64,000 nt of DNA from assembly GCA_025200525.1 (NCBI GenBank), contig CM045758.1, forward strand, positions 190,686,463 to 190,750,462. The letters are read 5' to 3'. Positions 59,501 to 64,000 of the stretch are shown here, in pieces. The position numbers and the translations under genes are program-made. The stretch is from Camellia lanceoleosa (lineage: Eukaryota > Streptophyta > Magnoliopsida > Ericales > Theaceae). Below the pieces are notes generated by a model. It saw only the letters and a list, made by a program, of their open reading frames with translations, did no database searches and was not told the origin of the DNA. How positions within the stretch are numbered: the first letter of the stretch is position 1; the number at the start of each line of letters is the position of its first letter.

Positions 59501-60166
59501 GAAAAGAATTCCCTGTCAGTTACTGGGCCCTTTTTTTTATTTTCAGCTTTAAAAAAAATCGCTGTAAGATAAGTTAAGAGAGGGAGGAGAAAAGACATTG
59601 AATCGGGAAGTCTGGTGTGATAATGGTACCAATGGGGGATACTCCTAGTAGATGGCAAATATTAAGAACAGTAGGAGCCATCATCCCACATCTAAATTGA
59701 AAGAAATTGAAGATAGGGTTCCAAAAGCATAAAGCAGCAGGGACTAAGAAAGGGTCTTCTGGGATAGTTACCCTAGATAGTCGAAGAGCATCGAGAAGGC
59801 GAGCTCTTGAAGGTCCGGTGTCCTCGCGAGGATGACCCGATCATACCACTCTTGCCACTCCGGTCTCATCGTGGGCCAACATCGGTGGGGCGATTGATTC
59901 TCCGGTTCCTCCAATCAAGACCACCTTCATAAAGGAGACATTGGTTTTCGGGACGAGGTCTGGTGGGAGCTCAATAGGGATCTCCTTGAAGATTGGCCCA
60001 AGCACGTAGTCTTGTCGCTCATGACGACGAGGGACAAAGACACGCCCGTCAATGGCGCTTTTCCCCCAGCCTTGTACTTCTCACACTCCACATCGATGAG
60101 CCTTTTCAAGGCTACGGATGAGCTCACACGTTCTACGATTGGCACTTCTGGTGAAGAAGAGGCCAT
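56580..60166 (-). pseudogene. Antisense three-exon PMD (plant mobile domain) gene inside the Tat element
   Basis: Minus strand, tail to tail with the integrase. The ATG at 60,166 starts MASSSPEVPIVERV. Exon 1 (to 58,564) encodes the PMD: YVLGPIFKEIPIELPP, FRCGMMAPTVLNICHLLGV, FLLYWLCKFLF, PFWILQLWLFAYF and the signature AQFARQFGFTQGVP at about 58,905-58,945. Several frameshifts damage its first half. Intron 1 (58,563-58,488) and intron 2 (57,839-57,753) have GT/AG ends, and both splices keep the frame. Exon 2 is a Lys/Glu-rich nuclear-type region (PKRKRRRK) with one TAG at 58,345-58,347. Exon 3 is Ser/Pro-rich, ends in a coiled coil (KLEKKAQLEEELAAVNQAL) and shifts frame near 56,880. PMD proteins act in silencing/genome-stability pathways or are transposon-borne; a role here is inferred only from domain and location. 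Confidence 0.78.
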
Positions 60167-61356
60167 TGATGATACGCTTTTCGAAAAGAAAAGGGAGAAG
60201 TAAAGAGAAGTGAAAGATATGAGGGTTTGAACGTTAAAAGAGCAAGTGATTTCAGAAACACGAAGTAAGAGGGTTTTAAAAGAAAAGCTTTTTATGTCTG
60301 GAAATATATTGCATAAGTCGTTAAGTACTAAAATTACGAATACGAGGAGTCTCTGCTGATGTTGAATGTTTTGGAGGGAAAAAACACATTCCGGATATTG
60401 ACGCCAGCTTCGAAGCAAGATATTTAGCTTCGAAATGAGATTTTGGCGCCAAAAAATCAAATAATAACAATTTCGAAATACATAAGTCGGCTTCGAAGCG
60501 TACTACATGCTTAAAAATGCTAGAATGCTCGAATTTTGGTCCACTTCAAAGGGTTCAAAGACCTGTTTGAAGGTTATTAATCAAAGTAACGACCTTTGGA
60601 GCAAATCCTCGGATCCTTTAAGGATGGGGAACACTGTTCGAAGCATTAAAACCAATCGTTGGTTTTTATAAGAAGGAATTGCTTTTTGAACAAAAAACAG
60701 TATGGATTACTCTTCGAAGCAAAATGGTCAATTTGAAATTGATTGGCTATATTAACCATGACCACATGTTGGTTATAGTTAGTTTTGAGGGGTAACGTTG
60801 TTAAAATTCAAAGCATTAATTCCAGATGATATCAGCCAGAATTGTCAACTTTACTCCATAAATTGGAAAAAAGACATGTTGGTTTTTTTAGCGTTGCATT
60901 AAACAATTGAGTCTAGATTCGAAGGATGAGATTGTTCAATTCGAAGCTATGAGTTGGCTTTTAAAAGCAAAAGGAAACAGAGTCAAACAATGTCAAATAC
61001 AGAAAGACTCTGTTTGTATTAAAGCCAAGACAATTACATTAAGTAATCCTATTTGAGTACAAATTCAAGCTCATAAAAATAAGGAATAGAATAAATAACA
61101 AGATCATGGAACTTTGTCCAACAATGATCAATGAATATTTGTTCTTTCTTTATTATATCTTCTATCTCCTCTAATGTTGGCTGCATAAGTTGGTGTGCTC
61201 TCACTTCATAGTAGAACTCCTCAGCCTTTGTTTCGAAAGCCTTTTCCCTCAATTTTTGTTCCAACTCATCTATAACTAAATCATCCCAATACGTAGAATC
61301 TTTATTTTTGAAGTCATCAAAATCTTCGATGAAGTTTTCTGCTTCGTACTAGGCAT
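60167..61356 (-). other. Upstream region of the antisense PMD gene, with a second PMD-tail-like fragment
   Basis: 60,167-61,020 has no gene and is likely the 5' region of the antisense PMD gene; it contains a cluster of TTCGAA sites (about 60,408-60,945). 61,264-61,049 (minus) encodes 71 residues, EQKLREKAFETKAEEFYYEV ... HCWTKFHDLVIY, resembling the coiled-coil tail end of the PMD protein (LKHCNDFWANLWHHVL). This suggests a second PMD-related tail or rearranged duplicate. The fragment is cut at 61,357 by the Tekay-like LTR. Confidence 0.45.
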
Positions 61357-63822
61357 TGTCACGACCCAAACCCGGCCCTATGGGTTTAGCATAATCAGCG
61401 ATGTCAAGAGATTACCAAAGGCTGTTGAGCGATAAAACAGTCAAAAGCAGTCTGAACTGGCGGAAATACTGATAAATAACTAGTGTCCATTGAAACATGA
61501 AAATCAGTATGTCAAAAACATTTTATGCATTCATACAGTTCAAAACAAGACAATCCATATACTGATCTATACAATCATATACTGATCGATCGAGGGATCA
61601 AGTCCTAGACAACAATCTGATAAAGATAATAGTGAGGAGACCGACGGGGGACACAAAAACACCCCAAGCCATAACATGGCAACTCGGAACCTCGCAGTGA
61701 GGCACATAGGCTGGCTTGACAAGACTGGGGATCAATCCCACGCTCCTAGCTCCGATCTGGCTGCTGAGAACCTACATATATATATAAACAGTAAGCTAAA
61801 GCCCAATGAATAACACAACGTGTAAAGAGGTTATGAATGAATGTCCCTTACAGTAATGTAATCAATTCATTATCTGATTTCAATCTTTCGATTTTGATCA
61901 ATCAGTATCTCAATCAATCAGTCATATGTGGTACATCCATTAGCCTATAAATAGTAGGTCCAAAAGGACCGGGCCTTAACAGACCCAACAATAATGATGG
62001 CCATCAAACAGTATGGTTCCACAAGGAAACCGACAAAGCTCTGTAACAGTCAATAACAGTGGGTGCTAAGGATGCCACAATACAGTTCAAAATGCAGGAC
62101 ATACATTCATTCAATAAACAATATCAGTTCAATAAACAGTTCAGTTCAGTATTCAAAATATAACCATTTGAACATATCTTTACACAATCTGTTACTTACA
62201 GAGATTGGGCTATAGCGACTAAAGCGCGTCTAGGAACCAACCCTAAGCAGTTAACAAATAGAACACACACTAAGTTCACGATGGAAGGATGATAATTAAA
62301 TCCCTAAATTTCCTCGGTGTGGTTCTATGTTTAAATCCTCATTAAGATGTCTTAAACTAGGCCTAAGAATGCCTAGGATGCGATGAGGATGCAAAAATAC
62401 AGTTGGAAGGCATTTTTCAAAAGTTCTTTGGCAGGGGTCTCTTCGGCGAAATCTTCCTTCGCTTCGGCGAGGTTGCAAAAACAAAGGCTTTCTCGGCGAA
62501 CAATCCTTCGCCGAGCGATCTGATGAAACGATAAAAATCTTGGATGCTCAATTTTTACGCCGCGATGCTCGCTCGATGCTCGCCGAGCGAGCTTCCAAAA
62601 TCAAGGGTTCGCCGGCGAGCCTTCTTTTCGCCGATGCGATAAGCGATAAAATCTTTGGATGTTCGATTTTACGCTCGAGCCGCAATCCTTCGCCGGCGTG
62701 GCTCGGAGGAAAGCGTTGGTCGCTCGGCGAGAATCTTCGCTCGGCGAAGAAGCCAACTGGAATTTCCATATTTGCCTTCCAAGCTCAAACCAAGCATTCT
62801 CAACTCAATTCTCGACCTCTTGGGCTCAAATTCGAAAATACATCCCAAAACAATATATAACAAGTTTCAAAAGCCAATTTATGAATTCAAGCCCCAAAGG
62901 TGAGTCAATTAAAACCATTTTTCAAACCCATTTTCAAGAATACTTTCAAACATGCAATGCATGAACTTTAAACCAAAACCAAGCTTCAAATCTTGCTCTA
63001 ATGAGCTCCAATCTTTGAAAACAATGTGGAAACATGGATTATGATAAAAACATGGACATGCATGTATAATTCTCCAATAATTTAACTTCAAAACATGCCA
63101 AATGACCATGCATGCAACATTCAAGCTCTAATTCAACAATTATGAACAATTTCATGACTTAATTGTACAATGATGCAAGAATCATGCAAAACTTAGCTCA
63201 AAGGCAACAATAAGGAGATGAATGTCCTACCTTAATCTTGTATTCACGGTTTAGGAGCTTAATTTTGCCAAGTTACACTTCAATCCTTCAAGAATATAAG
63301 CATTTCTTCAAGACCAAATTGATTTCACTCCAAGTCCCTCACTCTCTACTCTCTTGGTCGGTTAGGAGTAAGAATAAGAGGCTGATCAATGTTTTCTCTA
63401 AGTGTATAAGGTGCAAGGATAATATTAAACAAAATGTCCACTAACTATGGCAATAGTGTAAATAAGTCAAACTAGACAATTAACTCGTTTAAATCTAATC
63501 TAATCATTCCTAATCAATTTTCAGATAAATATACCATAAAATCAGAAATATTCTACTGATTCTAAAACATCAAACGGTTTCTAAATCGGCCGCCGATAAG
63601 GCCTTCAATTAACAGTTTAAACACATGGATTCAAACAGATAATTAATCAATTAAGCAGATAGAAATGCAATATAAAGATAACTTTTCCAATTTCAGTTCG
63701 GTTTCAATCGTCTATCCAATACTTGATTAATTCAATTATCAGTCATTAGCGGTCCAGTTTAGCAGTAATCAGTATTTAATTCCGTGGTTATTCGATGTCG
63801 ATGCGAGGATTATTCTGAGCAT
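61357..63822 (-). mobile_element. Second Tekay/Del-like LTR copy
   Basis: Starts TGTCACGACCCAAACCCGG and parallels 5,930-8,361 throughout: the CGGAACCTCG/GTGAGGCACA block, the GGTACATCCAT block, the GATGAGGATGCAAAAATACA block, and the ending GATGTCGATGCGAGG. The right terminus (GGATTATTCTG) departs from the canonical GTTGTTACA. GGCAT before the left end and AGCAT after the right end match 4 of 5, a possible mutated target duplication. No purine tract or coding internal region follows, so it is most likely a solo LTR. Its motif array differs from the other copy. Confidence 0.8.
62443..62747. repeat. TCGGCGA/TCGCCGA motif array inside the second Tekay-like LTR
   Basis: It occupies the same place as the CTCGAG array of the copy at 5,930-8,361, between the GCAAAAATACA block and the CTCAAACCAAGCATTCTC block. 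TCGGCGA or its complement occurs at about 62,443, 62,464, 62,493, 62,508, 62,580, 62,627, 62,724 and 62,741. Only one CTCGAG remains (about 62,684). Confidence 0.75.
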
Positions 63823-64000
63823 GAATTCGGAGAGATGAAAGTTGATCCAAAGATTGGATGGTGACCTTGGAATTACGATGCGGTGGAGGAGCACCGAAGT
63901 GGGTCCAAGACCATGTGAAGTTCTGCTTGGGCAATGGGATTAAGGACATGACCCCTAGTCAAAATATCACAAGCCCATCGAAAGTTCTTGAGAGGGATGT
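63823..64000. other. Unidentified flank
   Basis: Non-repetitive-looking sequence right of the Tekay-like LTR. No frame longer than about 60 codons and no similarity recognised. It should continue whatever the LTR inserted into. Confidence 0.35.

Larger units (their letters stand above)
48021..61356 (+). mobile_element. Second Tat-lineage Ty3/gypsy element with antisense PMD gene; right end not found
   Basis: 5' LTR (48,021-48,792), primer-binding site, gag, linker, protease, RT, two RNase H domains, integrase, then an antisense PMD gene. The frames are mostly open, interrupted by a handful of single stops and frameshifts, so it is much younger than the element at 1-17,856. No second copy of the LTR was found before the Tekay-like LTR at 61,357. 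Either the 3' end is deleted or it lies beyond the window, so the end given is an upper bound. Confidence 0.82.

Noticed and set aside
60700..60910. Possible 3' LTR start of the plus-strand Tat element (ATTGGCTATATTAACC, TGTTGGTTATAG)
   Set aside because: Similarity to TGTTGGCTATATATTTTG stops after a few bases, with no purine tract before it.
61357..63822. Tekay-like LTR as the missing 3' LTR of the plus-strand Tat element
   Set aside because: It belongs to a different LTR family (TGTCACGACCC ends versus TGTTGGCTAT) and lies on the opposite strand.

Overview
This is plant nuclear DNA from a flowering plant, most likely a eudicot. The evidence is a DYW-type PPR editing-factor gene resembling ELI1, a GT47 xyloglucan galactosyltransferase gene resembling XLT2, plant-lineage Ty3/gypsy and Ty1/copia retrotransposons, and many small TIR elements in AT-rich spacer. 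No species can be named from the sequence.

Layout. 1-17,856 is a Tat-lineage (Ogre/Retand-like) Ty3/gypsy element on the minus strand. It has a partial 3' LTR (1-399), an antisense plant-mobile-domain (PMD) remnant (400-1,014), decayed pol (1,735-8,830) and gag (10,415-11,836), a primer-binding site and a 5.24-kb 5' LTR (12,617-17,856). A Tekay/Del-like solo LTR (5,930-8,361, TSD TATAT) splits its pol. The Tat element itself sits in the integrase region of a minus-strand copia element (17,857-24,703). The copia 5' LTR is in turn split by a solo Tat-family LTR (20,292-24,045, TSD GAACC). 24,704-28,929 is AT-rich spacer with a solo LTR (26,280-27,061, TSD AAATC) and several TIR elements. 28,930-30,846 is the intact PPR-DYW gene, followed by a degenerate partial duplicate (31,737-32,700). 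34,138-36,067 is an 0.8-kb tandem duplication whose second copy gained insertions. 37,663-39,130 is the XLT2-like gene with one apparent frameshift. 39,131-48,020 is gene-free AT-rich DNA with foldback and TIR elements and a minisatellite. From 48,021 a second, fairly young Tat-lineage element runs on the plus strand (LTR, PBS, gag, protease, RT, two RNase H domains, integrase to 56,526). Behind its integrase, on the opposite strand, is a nearly complete three-exon PMD gene (60,166-56,580). A second Tekay-like LTR copy occupies 61,357 to about 63,822.

How it fits together. The only likely host genes are the PPR gene and the XLT2-like gene; the rest is layered retrotransposon insertion. Two signals stand out. 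First, both Tat elements carry a PMD coding region in antisense in the same slot, between integrase and 3' end. Second, LTRs of two unrelated families hold short motif arrays spaced at about 20 bp, and the repeated motif differs from copy to copy (CTCGAG versus CGGCGA; CCGG versus GGTCT). This resembles the diversifying motif arrays known for sequence-specific anti-silencing in plant transposons, but the functional link here is inference only.
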